Assembly (NCBI GenBank): GCA_013399875.1 | Contig: VXAZ01009672.1 | Location: 930,001-994,000 of the forward strand | DNA from: Gymnorhina tibicen | Lineage: Eukaryota > Chordata > Aves > Passeriformes > Artamidae | Direction of reading: 5' to 3' | DNA: 64,000 bases | Shown here: positions 26,350 through 39,282 of the stretch, one piece after another | Layout of the letters: the number at the start of each line of letters is the position of its first letter | Numbering within the stretch: position 1 is the first letter of the stretch | Translations under genes and position numbers: made by a program | The notes under the pieces: generated by a model | The model's input: only the letters and a program-made list of their open reading frames with translations | Told to the model about the DNA's origin: nothing | Database searches by the model: none

Positions 26350-28013
26350 GATTTTGAACCAGAAACAACTCCCACTAAAGTGCCAGATGTTCAACAGTAG
26401 TCACAAATAATAAGGGTTAAGCCCTACATCACCATTATCCAATCCTTCAGAATCCTTGACTGATGGGAGGCTTTTTATGTGAAGCTAGGCTATTCTTCCA
26501 GCCCTGCATAGCTTGTGAGATCAAGTGGAGTAAAGCAAAAGGACTGGCTACCCCAGCTAACAAATTAGTAGGATGAGAGAGTGAAAGCATGTGCTGCTCT
26601 GAGAATCAGGCTAACTATGTGGGTGGCGAAGAGATGGGAAATGGGTTGGAGGGAGTCAGTATGTATTACCAGCCCCTGATCCTCTGAAAAACTTGTTGAC
26701 AATGGTGCTGCAGCCAGGGAGCTTTGGAAGATGAACAGCTTGGCTGGTGGAAAAACCTGTTCTCTGGCCACCCACGCCATGGAAACCAGCAAGCAGTTGG
26801 CTTCAGAGGGATAAAAGGTTAATGCTATGGATGAAACACACTCAACAATTAAGGGTAAAGTGGCAAAGTTAGGCATCAAGTGAGCCCTAGCTAACACCCG
26901 GTGACTGCAGCATGACTTGTGAGACACTGACACCATGACACCATCTGTTTATGATTTATGCTGAACAGACTGCATATAGAAACAGATGGGAGGTGTCAGC
27001 TCTGATCAGAATTGTTATGCTGGTGATTCCACAGCACATTATATAGCCGACAGCCTTACTTTCCCACATACTTCTATAAAGAGCAAAGTGTTTATATTCA
27101 TGTTAGTCAGGGAATCATTCTTGCTGAATCCCCCACTGGACAGAACCCTAAAGTTATACAGCTGGGACATCTTTATTATTGTATTGGATGTCACTTTGTC
27201 TTTTCAATAATCCTAAAAAAAGGTCCCAAAGTATCTTTTTCAGTCTAGTTCTCAAGGTTAAGTCAGAAACTTGCTGAGACTGCCTTCAAGTTTGTTATGA
27301 AGTGACTCTCAGGCCCCATCCCTGCTATTTCAAAGGTTTCCTTTATGATTTCATGTAGTTGTAAAAGTTGAGTTTTCATGACTGTGGAAAAAGATTATAA
27401 CTGTAATTCAGATTCAAAGTAACAGAAACCTCCATTAGGAGAAGACTCCTGGACTGTCTAATCTCTCCCTTGAAGGAGGATTGTTTCCAGCACTGGAACA
27501 GGTCAGCCATGTCTTTGTTGAGTTGGAGCTTGAAAACCTCCAGATTAAAAGACTGTATAACTTCCCTGGGCAGCATGTTCAGAAGTCAAAATCCAGATAT
27601 AAAAAAACCAAACCCTGTGTTCTCCAAGACTGATGTATGATTTTTAACACAAACACCTGGCATGGATACCTTCAAGATGATTTGTCTAATATAGATAATA
27701 GACCATAAGGCACATTTTCTGCATTATCACTGTCTGTGGACTTCCCTTCATTATTAGGAGATTTGAGTCAATAAATATTAGATCAAAATAGCAAAAAGGA
27801 ATACTACAGGTGAAGGCAACTGTTAAAAACAAAATTGATTCAAAACTTAAATTCTGTAGGAGTGCAGAGGCTTTCTAATATTTCCAGTTAGCCAAACTGG
27901 AAAGATATGGTTATGGGAGACTTTCCATCAGTGCTCAGAAGATTTTTTTACCTGATTATCCAGAGGTGTTCTCTAAGAAACAGTGCATTCACAACTAATT
28001 TCAAATAATAGCA
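26350..28013. other. Intergenic, one possible old repeat
   Basis: Unique-looking sequence. The 123-codon minus frame at 26565-26936 has no family likeness. A possible ancient CR1 remnant is listed separately. Confidence 0.5.
27400..27640 (-). mobile_element. Possible ancient CR1-like remnant
   Basis: The segments GAAAACCTCCAGATTAAAAG and ACTTCCCTGGGCAGCATGTT resemble the reversed CR1 block that normally reads like AACCTCCAGAGATGG...CTCCCTGGGCAACCTGTTCC. Divergence is high and the ends are unclear. Confidence 0.35.
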
Positions 28014-28025
28014 ATAGTAGTAGTA

Positions 28026-28065
<40 letters not shown>
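28014..28065. repeat. (TAG)n(TAA)n microsatellite
   Basis: About five TAG units run into roughly twelve uninterrupted TAA units. The trinucleotide array gives spurious Tyr- and Asn-run open frames on the two strands. It is long enough to be length-polymorphic. Confidence 0.95.
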
Positions 28066-28066
<1 letters not shown>

Positions 28067-31000
28067 CTATGCCCTGAAATGACCAGGCCACAAAACTACT
28101 GTGAGAAACCACACCAATGGGCGGTGTGGTGCTGTGCATGGTCTGCCATTGCTTTCCATTTCTGATCTGGGCACAAATGTCACTGAGTGATGTGGAGCAG
28201 AACGTAAGTTCCCATGTCCACTCACACTCAAATCTGGGGTAGTCACAAATCTGGTAGTGCCACAACCAGAGGCACTGAATTTACGTAAAATGGGTGCAAG
28301 AGTGAGACCAGCCCTCTCATCTCACTCCCACTGATCACTGAGAATGTAAAATGTCTGTCTGTGGCTACCAACATCTTTATGCACCTTTTTGCCAGTCAGA
28401 ATAAAACAGCTTTCACTGATTCCAAGGGACCCAAGCCGATTGACATCAGCAGGGTGCTGTTCACTATATTTTTAAGCATGAATGAGTGTGCCAGACCCTC
28501 AAAGTACAGGTAAGTAATACAGATATGGATTGTGTAGGACAGAGAAATCTGGCCACCTTTCCCTGGAAGCAAGCGGATCCTGCTAATGCTGCTCCAGGGC
28601 ATAGGACCACTGGTGTTTAGCTGCAGGTCATACTGCTACTGTGAAAGCAGGCACCTGAGCTGCTGGCTATCTGAGTGGCACCCAAGAATAAAAAGCAGCA
28701 GATGGCACAGCAAGTCGTTATAGAAACAAACAAAAAATCTTTTTTACTTCTTCCTTAAACTAATCAGGTTTTCTGAAACTATGGCAAAATGGACCATTGT
28801 ACCACTCTGAGCTAGGACATCCTTCCTGGATACTGTGCCCTGGGGCAGTGCTGCAGTGGGAGTCATCTGTGCTGCACGTAGCAGCCACCACACTTCCAGG
28901 ACACCAGCAGACACAGGGATTGTTTCAGGGATTGTTTGCAATTATATAGATAAGAAAGAATGGATTAAGAAGCAGCCACATTTAGGCTGAAGGAGCTTTC
29001 CACAATTTTCCTCAGGCCCTGGAGAAAAAAAGCACTAATTCCCACATACGTGACTTCTCACAGTCTGTCCTGCCTTACCTATCTGGCATTATCAGAGCTG
29101 ATCCTGCCAGATCAATCGCATTAACCTCCCTGGGCAAGATCCAATTTTGCTCGGTAAAGATGCAGAACCCAGCTGGCCTGAAGGCAGACAGGTATGATGG
29201 AAGCACAGGGTCTGGCAAGAAGGACACTCAGTAAGCTCTCTAGGAGATGCTGCTTAGTCAGCACAGTGGATGGCTTACAACTAGGAACAGAGCCATGGTA
29301 AGAAGCTACTGGCAGGGAAAGTTTCCTCATGTGTTTAAGGCAGAGGAGGGAGGCTGTGACTTTGGAAAGATGCCCTCCCTCTGTCCTGCTTCTGTGCTTG
29401 GTGCTGCTGCTAGATTGATTTCCTCTGCTCAGCCACAAGACTCCTTGTGCTGGTGGGCTTGGAAAAGAGTCATGTCCAGTGCTCTCACTGGACAGAGCTG
29501 GGGTGTGGGGTTATGGTAGCACACCCAGTTTGTGGTTCAGGGAGCAAAGCAAGCTGACCTTTTTCCAGCATCATCCAGTCCCCTCAGTGCAGCTTTACAG
29601 GGCCTATAAGCAGGCATATAGGTACAGCACAGTCCCTGGACACTTAACACAAGCACAGCCAGCATTACACTGCAAGAACTTTCCCCAGCCTCATCTACAC
29701 CTGTCAGGCATCTTGCAGGCAGGTCAGCAGAGCGGGGACTCAACTAGGAAGGATTTCAGACTTGGCCAAGTGTTCGAGTAGAGGGGAAATGCTTTCATTT
29801 CTTAACTTTCCCTTAAAATAATGCGCACGATCTGTTCTGGGAACACCCACCCAGTGAAAATCCCTCTGGAGACTGCCTGCCAAAGCCTGTGAAAATCCCT
29901 TCTGGGAGCCGTGTCCGCTATTTCAGACACAGCCTGTTCATAGGAACATAAATCTGCTGTCCTCACTGATGAAGATTATTCGAGCTGGATTTAATGTGCC
30001 TAGGCACATCTTTCTTAACTTAGCTCAGATAACCACCTGCTACTTCACGTGCATTTGTTGTTCAGTACAGATCTCTAACAGAGACCCCCTGCTGCCCACA
30101 GCTGCCTTGGGCTGCACACTCACCTTTTCCCCACTACCTGGCACAGTCTAAGCAAAACTGGCGCTAGGGAGGAAGTCACTGGTCTCTGCTCTGCTCAAAT
30201 ATTTTATCTTGGGGTTCTCTTCTATGGCAGTATTTTGCCAACATGTCAAAAGTGGAGCAGAGAATACTTGGTGTTTAGGAAAGAAAGTAAAAGAGTATAG
30301 CACAACTCCCTAAAAACGTAATAGAGATGACACTTATGGAAACTTAACAATATCTGTAAAAATTTCCCTATATATGATTTACAAGAAAGTGGGTTTCTTT
30401 GTTGGACCTCTGACTGGAAGACCATATGGGAGATGTTTTGCCACTAAAATTTCACTTGGGGGTCAAAACCGCTGAAGGAGGATTCTGAATTCTGTAGGTG
30501 ATCTCTCTCCATTACAGTAATTCCTGTAGTAAAGAAGGGAGGTGGGGAGAGAGGAATAAACCACATATTTCAGCACTTCTGCTGGCAGCTTGTTGAATTG
30601 TTTAAAATCAAAGGAATCCCCACATTCTTTTGAGACGTCAGAACATTGGCACACAGAGACCTTTGCAAGATTTGGCATAAGACAACACTGTTTTTACCCA
30701 TGAGTAGTTCGTACTGCCAGCCACTCCAAGCACACTTCCATCTCAACATGCTGCTGGCACCAACTCCACCTGCTGGAAACAACCTCACGTCCCAGCTGGA
30801 TTCAAGTTCTCTGAATGCAATTGTCACATTCGAGAACTTGACTCTGCTAACATCCGTGGTGATTTCTCAGTATTAAAACCTCCAGAATCAACAAGGGCTT
30901 GGTGCTTTCATATCTTTCTGAATTAACTGATCAGAAGTCAATCCTCATTCTAATGCAAGGGTTTAACTCTACGTTCTTTATAATTCACCCCTTTATCCAT

Positions 31001-33161
31001 GTATATCGGGAAATTAAATGTAAGAAACAAAGTTTATCCCATGCTTTCATTTTTTAGATAACTTACATACAATCAATTCAAGCTGATTTAGTTTATCTAG
31101 TTTGATATAAAGTAGATGAAATAATCACAATGAAAGATAATTTGTGTCTCTTATCCAAGGCTCCTGGAACACACTACAAGCATTAGGCATCAGACATCAT
31201 GTTCACAGATCCCTCCTCAGGGATGATCAGACACCCACCATCATCTTATGCACACATACTGAGAACAGAGGATTTCACATGGCTGGTCCAGTTCTGAATC
31301 CACTATTTATAAGGCTCAGAACTTTGAGATGAAGCAAGCCTTCATAAGACTTTCACCTTCAATTTGAAATTCTGCCCAGTGGGGAAACTACCCTGTCAGC
31401 TGCTGTTGCACTCAGTTGTTAATCACCTTCACTGTTAACGCTTTGTTTCTTATCTCCAGTGTCATTTCATTTCCCAAAGATGATGGGTTTTTATCATCCC
31501 TTTGGCTGACAAGCAAAGCACACTCTATTAGTGTAATGTCACAATGTGGATGTTTATCAGCTGAATAAATTATTGCTTAACTTTTCCTTTAAGACAGCCT
31601 TATTTTTATTACTCTTGCATTCCTATTTTCCAGTTGATAAAGAGGAAAGAGGAATATAGCTGATATCTACACAAGGCAATAAAGTCAAGCATACCTTGCA
31701 GGATCTTGATACTCAAACCTCTGTCCCTGATGCTTTCCTCTACCTGACATTTCTGCTTCTCTCCTAATACTATTTGACAGCAGCACAAGCTGATGTGCTG
31801 GAAAATCCAAGCATACAGATTGCAAGGTGGCACAATACATGCATTATAAAAACAGTATTTTAAAGAGCTAGAGATCTGTTCACTCAGATGAACTAATACA
31901 AATCCTGTGACTCAAGGGATAGGAAATTGTCATTATGAGTTTTACTGAATATTATGGTCAAGTCAAAATTAATTATTTGCAAAAAAGTTTGATTCATTTA
32001 ATCTGGGAATCAGCAGTAACATTGGGATTTTTTAAAAATCACCCTGTGTGCTAAATCCACAATTTTCTAGGTTTCCTACACATTTGTAAAATCAAACACA
32101 TTGAATTCTTGGAAATATCTGGAAAATACCTAACTTTATTTTTTTGTTCAGAACTTTTCAAAATAATCTAAATGAACAGTCGATGCTCAGATATGCCCAG
32201 ATATAAACAGCCACAGGAAAGTCCATGTAATGCTGTGTTACTGAGTTCACAATATCGCTGGCATTTTTCCCAGTAATTTAGTGATTTTATTATCCTAGTA
32301 TACTTTTTTGTAATAGGCAGATTAAACTCATACTTTCTGAAGATACATCAAAACACCTTCATTAAAATTCTGTATGATTCGAAGTTTTCACATGAGTATA
32401 TAGTATTCTACTGGAGTAGTTATGATGGTCTAATAACACCAGAGATAAAATTTGTTGGCAAAACTAGAATCTATTACTAGAAAAAAAGAAGTATTTATGA
32501 AAATATTTGTATTTTAAAAATATGTCACCTAATCTAATAAAAGAGTTGCTTTCTTTCTACCAAATTTTGAAAATGTCTTGAGTCAATTTTGGGTTATTCA
32601 AATACCACTGAAAGATCACTGAAATATCATTCAAATATCAAAAATATAAAATATATTTTTTTTGCTATAGCAAAACAAAAAGGTAGTTGCAAACATAGTC
32701 CTCACAACATTTTTACTTCTATTTACATCAAACGTTGCCTTCAAAATTATGTGGAAGTTCCTCTAATCTTATACTGCTTTCAGTGTAATTTTTCCTAGAA
32801 GACAGAGGCTGTAAGTTTGACTCCATACTAGGAATGATTATCTACAGTTGTAGTGCTCTTTCATCAACAGTCAATATGTCATCCATTTACTATGTGAGCG
32901 GAACAACTAGCTTTTTTTTATTTAAAAAACCCCCAAAAAACAAAACCCAGAAATCTTCCAAGAAGAGCTTTAAAAAATAAATTTCCTTTTGATTAGTCTG
33001 TCACTTCTGGAAAGGCATTTAATCATTATCAAAGTGTGTCAAGTGATAATCTCAGATGTGGCAATCAACTGCAGGCACAACTTTGATGCAACACCTCATA
33101 TGCACAGCAAAACATCTTTCTGGAGTTTGTTCCAACAATTAAAATCTTCAGCCTTTTGCAG
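28066..33161. other. Long intergenic stretch, nothing recognised
   Basis: Unique-looking sequence. Short overlapping open frames at 29121-29781 and 30463-30876 lack family likeness. An A/C-rich low-complexity run lies near 32923-32950. No RNA gene or transposon seen. Confidence 0.45.
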
Positions 33162-33281
33162 GGGCTGAACTGCTGTGTAAGCTCAGAAGGACATAAAGAC
33201 TCAGATGAAAATGCACTTGAGATCTTCAGTGAGCTTCCTCAGGTTTTACATCAAGTCAAGACTGTCCAGCCTATGGTTTTG
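33162..33281 (+). other. Exon-like segment of unknown origin
   Basis: A 120-base segment preceded by CTTCAGCCTTTTGCAG and followed by GTGAGAGC, open in one frame across its whole length (40 codons; begins GLNCCVSSEGHKDSDE, ends VKTVQPMVL). No partner exon identified and no family recognised. It may be a chance pairing of splice-like sites, or a non-coding transcript exon. Confidence 0.15.
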
Positions 33282-35020
33282 GTGAGAGCATTGTACCAAC
33301 TCTTGCTATGGCAGAGCCTCTGTTACTGCTTCTCTCTCAGAGTGGGCATGAAATAATGCTTCAGACTGACTGCTGGGACTTCTGCCATCTCTGGAGTCTT
33401 ATCAATACTGAGAAAATGTTGACAATTTGATAATGAACCATTATCATTTGGGAAAAATGAGAGAGAAATTGAAAGCAAACATCTGGTAAATAGAATTAAA
33501 CATACTCTCTTATCACACATTAGATGTGCTCAAATCACAGAGTATCTGCTGCAGGTCTGCTGCTCAGCATACACATTTACATCATGGATTACAAAACTTT
33601 TTTCTCCTTTTATATCAGCATTTATTCTGATGCAACTCTGATAACTGCTCCAAAACTGCTTGCTTACCAGCCACTGCAATACTGCATCATGAGCATGTAA
33701 AAATTGTAACATCCTGTGGCACTGGGCGCCTTCATACTTTTTAACCTCAATATCCTTCCCCCTCCCTGCAGTGCTCACCTAGTGACTTTTGTTTACAACT
33801 CCAGCACCAATTCCTCCCCCTAGGTAGGCCAAGATCTTGAGCATAATGAGCCATACTTTGTGACTGTGGAAATTCTGTCATCTTATTCATACCACACCTA
33901 CTAAAATCAGTCTGCAACAATGCATGAGGACACAAGAATAGGCATTTGTTGAAAAGACTTTAAAGTACCTATTTTTGCACCTGACCATCACACCAAATTC
34001 TTTCATACCAAAAAGATTAGGTTTTGTAGTCCTCTTCTGTTATCAACATTATCTGCTAGTTAAGCAGAAAAGGGCTACGTAATTTTTCAAACAGCTGTTT
34101 TTTGCCAAGCAATGTACTCGGTGAGTTTTAAGTTAGTTTATTTATGGAACTATCATGAAGTATCCACTCACTTCTTAAAGAAGTCCTTAAAAATCCCTCA
34201 AACAAACAACAAATAACAGAAGGCAGAAAATTTACATTTTTTTGCCTTCCTTTATTCCAGAGGTAACCTACCTGATAATAAGCTTCCATTAAATGTTAAT
34301 AAAACAAAGGTTACATAATTCACTACCCAGCAAGGACTAAGCAGGATAAATCCAGATACTAATGATGGTTTGTTTGGGATTAATGGTAAGCATTGGATTA
34401 GTTGAGAGCTTCTTGGTATCTGCATTGCCCAGCTCACAACAAGAACTCCAACAGCAAAAGGCTAGTGCCACCTTTGGATGAAAATTCAAATTAGATCCCT
34501 CAGTCAATCTGATTTTGTGTTCTGCTATTTGATTAGATACTTTGTCGTGCTTTCAGAAAGTTAAGTAAGATTTAATCAGAAAGTTGTTTTTTTTCTTCTC
34601 TCTCACCTCCCTTTTTCCTTCTTTCTCCCACTCAACTTTAATTTTTAAGCAATAGAGAGAGAGTTCTTCCCTCTTCTCAGTGCTCGTATGATAGCTCTTT
34701 GGAGTTTATTTTTGGAAATCTATCAGAATGTCCATTAATTGCCATGATACTTGATTAAAGTCCATTTGTAAGATATTTCCACAAAAATGTTAAGCATTTG
34801 AGGGAGAAGAAAAAAAAAACAGTGAAACTTTTAACCTAAGTTTAGGTAAAGGTTTACATAACTTTGATTCTTATTTTGGTACGTCACCCATTTCCAGACT
34901 TATCCTTATTTTACCTTGCTTCAGATAGCCAGAAATATCCTCATCAGTCATCAGACCTGCAGCACTTCATTCATCTAACTAAGAAAGGACTGCTTCATTT
35001 TGAAAGGCTGTATCCAAATG
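33282..35020. other. Intergenic, no gene recognised
   Basis: AT-rich. Positions 34480-34760 are homopolymer- and homeobox-motif-rich (TTAATTG, TTGATTAAAG) and could be conserved non-coding sequence, but nothing supports a specific call. Confidence 0.45.
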
Positions 35021-35535
35021 TGTTATACAGGCTCTGGCTGAAATGGAGTTCACTTTCTTCACAGGGGACCATGCCCTGCTGTGTCCTGAGTTTGTGACTA
35101 GAACAGCGTTGCTTAACACCCCAGTGGTTTTGGCTACTGCTGAACAGTGCTTGCACAACATCAAAGCTTTCTTGTTAGTCACTCTGGGGGTGGGCAAGGA
35201 TTTGGGAGGGAACAGAGGTGGGACAGCTGACACAGACCGGCTGAAGGGATATTCCATACCGTGTATCCTCATGCTCAGAGATGAAGATCTTGGGGTAGGG
35301 GATGGAACATCTTCCAGTATAGTCATTGCTCAGAGTCTGGCTGGACATCGGTCTGATCATGAAAGGTGGCGAGTGCAGCACTTTCCCTCTACCCTCCTTC
35401 CTTCACTTTTGAACTGTCTTTACCTTGACCCGGGCACTTTCTTGCTTTTGTTCTTCCCATTGTGTCCCCACCCCACCACAGGAGGCGTGAGCAAGCAGCT
35501 GTGTGGGTGCTTAACTGCTGGGTCAACCCAGCACA
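35021..35535 (+). mobile_element. Old solo LTR of the TGTCCTGG family
   Basis: In order, the sequence matches blocks of a familiar bird LTR: GGCTGAAATGGAGTTCACTT near the start, TACTGCTGAACAGTGCTT, GGGATATTCCATACCGTG, GTCTGGCTGGACATCGGTCT, GAACTGTCTTTACCTTGACC, GGAGGCGTGAGCAAGCAGCT, and CTGGGTCAACCCAGCACA at the end. Divergence is high and I find no target duplication. This explains the 210-codon open frame starting at 35043, the longest single frame in the window, as an artefact. Confidence 0.75.
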
Positions 35536-38500
35536 CCAGGGTTTGCAAAACTTGTGTCTCTGCAATAGGCACATGGCAGCATCCAGCCTCTTATTCCTTA
35601 AGGCAAAATAGTATAGCATTACTGACAATCAAATCTAAAGTCGTGGTTGGTATTAACAAAAAGTGGAGACTGTAAGCAAAAATCCCAGAGAGGCAAATTA
35701 TATCATTTGCTAATTGGCTTTGGCTTTCCATCTCTGTGTGGGTTTTACAATTACATGTGAGCTTTATTTGATTTCAAGGGCTCTGCATTTATTTCTAATA
35801 GTAGTACTTTCCAGTTTTTATTGGATGATCCCCTGGAGACCTTGTACTAGGGAAAAAATGTGATTAACCAAAAACTTCACTTCCTATGTTCAGGTGTACT
35901 TCTACGGCAACATGAAACAGATGCCATTTAACCTACCACACACACAGGCAAGTGACAACTTGAGAAAGACTGGAGTGAGTCAAATCAGAAGAGGGGACTT
36001 TTCCCAGTGCAACCAATTAAGTCCACTCCCTGCACACCATGTGGCCTTGTTCTTCGATTTTTTATTATTTCTTTTTCCTTAACAATTCCCCTTATCCCCT
36101 TAGGGGATAAAAGGGCAAGTGTTTGCTTTCAACAGAGGAAATGCTCTGACATCAATGCCCCTCTATGGCCATTCTATTTCTAAAGCTTCTGATTGCAAAG
36201 CTGAGCAAAGTTTGGCCAGCTGACTTCTTTTACTCTCTGCAAGCACCTCCTGCACTTGAGGAGAAAATTCAGGATCATCTCAAAAAAGGTTACACACATG
36301 ACACATCAACACATAACTGAAGTGATTTCACTATTACCATGTGAGTCATTACACAAGCATTTACTGGAGAAAAGGCTCATGTGTCCAGTTTTTTCATATG
36401 CCCCTGCCACTAATGCCTGAGTGCCTGTACCTCACTTACCACTTGAGTCAAGGTCAGGTGAATATAAGAATGGTGTAGGTCAGAAGATTCCTGAACTCCT
36501 GACATGCTAGGAAGATTTAAAGAGTACCTAAAATCCTATCTTGTATAACAGCATTTCTTATTCATGTTTTATTTAAGTGAAAGTCAGTCAGTGAAGTAAA
36601 GTGCACATGCAACTCTACCACTAACTCTTAACTTCCTACCATTTTTATCCAGATGAATTTAGTATATATCCTAAAGGGAACTCTGGAGCTGCCAGCATGT
36701 CTGTGTACATTTAATAAAATGAAAGTAAACCAAAGTAGATAAAACCTACCAAAACAAAGAGTAAATGCTGCTCTTTTCTCAGTTCAATCCATGTTTCTTG
36801 GCCCATCTGGCACTTAAAGCCTCCTTTATGCTTCCACAAACCCAAGGCCATACGAACAAGATTATATCCCAAGATAAAAATGCACATCTCCGGAGTGTGA
36901 GAGCTAGATTAAACCATTTGACATGTTCATCCCTGTACTGCCAACATAAAATGCAGCAGCAAGTGGGCCCTTTCTGCCAGTACAACCCATTTTTTCTATC
37001 ACTAACCCACCACATGTCTGCAGTCCCTGTCCAGGTTGCTTACATTGAGGCTGACATTCACTCAGACCTTGATCATACCCAGCTTTAACATCATGGGAGA
37101 CATTCAGTGACTGAGAGCTGACCACTTTAGTATTCACAGAGTGTGGACCATCACTAGGTTTTACTTTGACGACTACAGTCAACTAGTTTTAAAAGTATTT
37201 ACCTGGTACCCAAGTCAGGATTTTAATACAGAACATAAATCCCAGCAGATGCCGGAAAAATGCATCCAAAAAGCTGGGTAAATATTAGGCCAGAGGATCC
37301 AACCTCCCAGGCTGGCCAGTTTAAAACATCAGCTGCAGCAAGAGAAGAATAATTTGCAGATTCTCATGAAGTAATTCATCAGAATATGTAGCTCACATCT
37401 AATAAGCAACACTCTGCTAGACTTACCATACCTCAAGCCTAAGCACACATGATTCCAAAACAATGAGCTTTTGGCCATATCACGATATCTAAATTTCTGT
37501 ACTACCTTGCCCACAAAGGCTGGCTCCATCCCCCCTAGCCAAGATGCTAACATGGGCAGAAGCCAATAGGCTGACAGTGAGTCTTGCCCCTCTTTTCTTT
37601 CCCTGATCAGATGGGAGCCTTCCCTTTCTTCAGCAAGCAGCAAGAACTGATGTGAGTGCTCTGATCTGAGAAAAGGTAAAGAAGGAATTCTGTTCAGACC
37701 AGAGGTGTGGGGGGACACTGTCACAGCCAGCACCATCTCACCTTGCAGTCTCCCTGGGGCAGACTCTGGCTTTCCAGCAGCCAGATTAATACCTCCTTAC
37801 CCACATTAACCTACACATTCCCTCATCCACCACCCCAGGAAACTACTAGGCCCTTGTCCAACACATTTAAAAGTGGCACAGCTGCAAAAGGTACAATGAT
37901 ACCAACGAGAAACATCAGTATCATGAAAGATAAAAGTAATTGTAGATAAATGTATTCCGAAGTTTAATAACACAGTAGGAAGTACAACTCTAAATAGTCA
38001 GTTAAGGCACACTGTAATAAAAAGTTAGGGACACAGAAATGCAAGTTGACTCCTTATGTGTGAGGCTGTACATACCACCTGAAACAGAAAAAGACTTTCT
38101 CTTGTAATGCTATCAGAAATCCCATGTTGCCCAAAACTTCAGCACTAACCCCCAACTTCCAGTGCTTTGTTTTAACAGCTTACCCAGCCAGGCCCTCCCC
38201 ATGTGCCTCCTCCAGAGCAGACAGTGCCTTGCAGTGCTCAGCTCAACAAGAGCAACAAGAAAGTCACGACTGACACCATAAAGGTGTTTGTTCCACATAT
38301 GGTTGCAGCTCACGCTTCATTAGTGCCTGTTCCTAAACGACAAGTTTAGCTGCTGCTCTGACGCTGGCTGGCTCACGCCTGCCTAACCATACTGCAGGCA
38401 ACACGACTAACCCAACAGCACTTTGGTTCCAAGAAATTCCATGTTCCATGTAATTTACTTATCTAGTGAAAAATCATATGCTGGCAAAACCCTTTCAAAG

Positions 38501-39149
38501 GCATTCATAGCAAATGGGATATCTCATGAGATTTGTAATATTGCTAACCACTAGTGGCTGACACCATTGGCTGTTTACCCAAACCTGGAAGTCACCCTCC
38601 CACTTGCCGGGTCAGTGGGCCCAAAGGGACACTCTCAGGGTGGGCAGTCGCAGGCTTCTCACGGGCAGAACACCCTGGGAACTCAGGCATTTTTTTCCTA
38701 CTGTAATTTATTGCCAGTTTACATCAACTTCTGATTGCTCATCTGAGTGCTGGGGAGTGGGTGGGAAAGCATAAACACCTCCAGGAACAGCTCTCCTCCC
38801 CTTTTCTAATCTCAGCTTCTCATGGGTCAAAGACCAGTTACAGTCAGCCCATGCTGAGGCAGGGGCTTGGGGTTGCATGGTAAGTCTCACCTGCTGCTCT
38901 TTCCTTCTTACTGTTTTTCCATTGTCTCTCCATGTCTTTGTGTTTCCAGCTCAGTGTGCCCACAGTCACTGTTCCTTGGATGGGTCCTCACCCTGGTGTG
39001 AGGTGCCCAGAGCCACCGTCCCTCAACGGATCCCTCCTTTGGTGTGGGTCACCTTCCAAGAGCAGCCATCCTGACAGCATGGTGCCTCTGGCCCCTCGCA
39101 GCTGCCATTCCTGCTCAAAGGCATCAGTGCTGGTGGCCACAGGCTGCCC
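35536..39149. other. Intergenic, no gene recognised
   Basis: Unique-looking sequence. Open frames reach 135 codons (37329-37736 minus), without family likeness. No repeat family recognised. Confidence 0.45.
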
Positions 39150-39282
39150 ACGCCACGAGCTGCCCGTTCCAGTCGGCAGCACCACGGGGCCGGCGATGGC
39201 CGCCTGCCAGGCAGGGCAGCCCGCAGCCCCCACTGCCCACACACAGCACACGGCCATGCAGCGCTCGGCTGCGCTGCATCAC
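39150..39282. promoter_or_regulatory. Small CpG-rich patch
   Basis: About 13 CpG dinucleotides in roughly 130 bases (for example GGGGCCGGCGATGGCCGCC and GCGCTCGGCTGCGCTGC), against an AT-rich, CpG-poor background. It is followed by an A-rich run at about 39316-39345. CpG clusters often mark promoters, but no gene start or TATA box is evident. It could also be a GC-rich repeat fragment. Overlapping open frames on both strands here reflect base composition. Confidence 0.35.

Noticed and set aside
25819..26375. Open frames of 139 and 114 codons on opposite strands
   Set aside because: Both lie essentially within the solo LTR at 25822-26344; their length reflects its GC content.
27948..28265. 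Tyr-run and Asn-run open frames
   Set aside because: Produced by the TAA microsatellite.
35043..35675. A 210-codon plus-strand open frame as a gene
   Set aside because: It lies mostly within an old LTR (35021-35535), shows no domain, and has no splice or promoter context.
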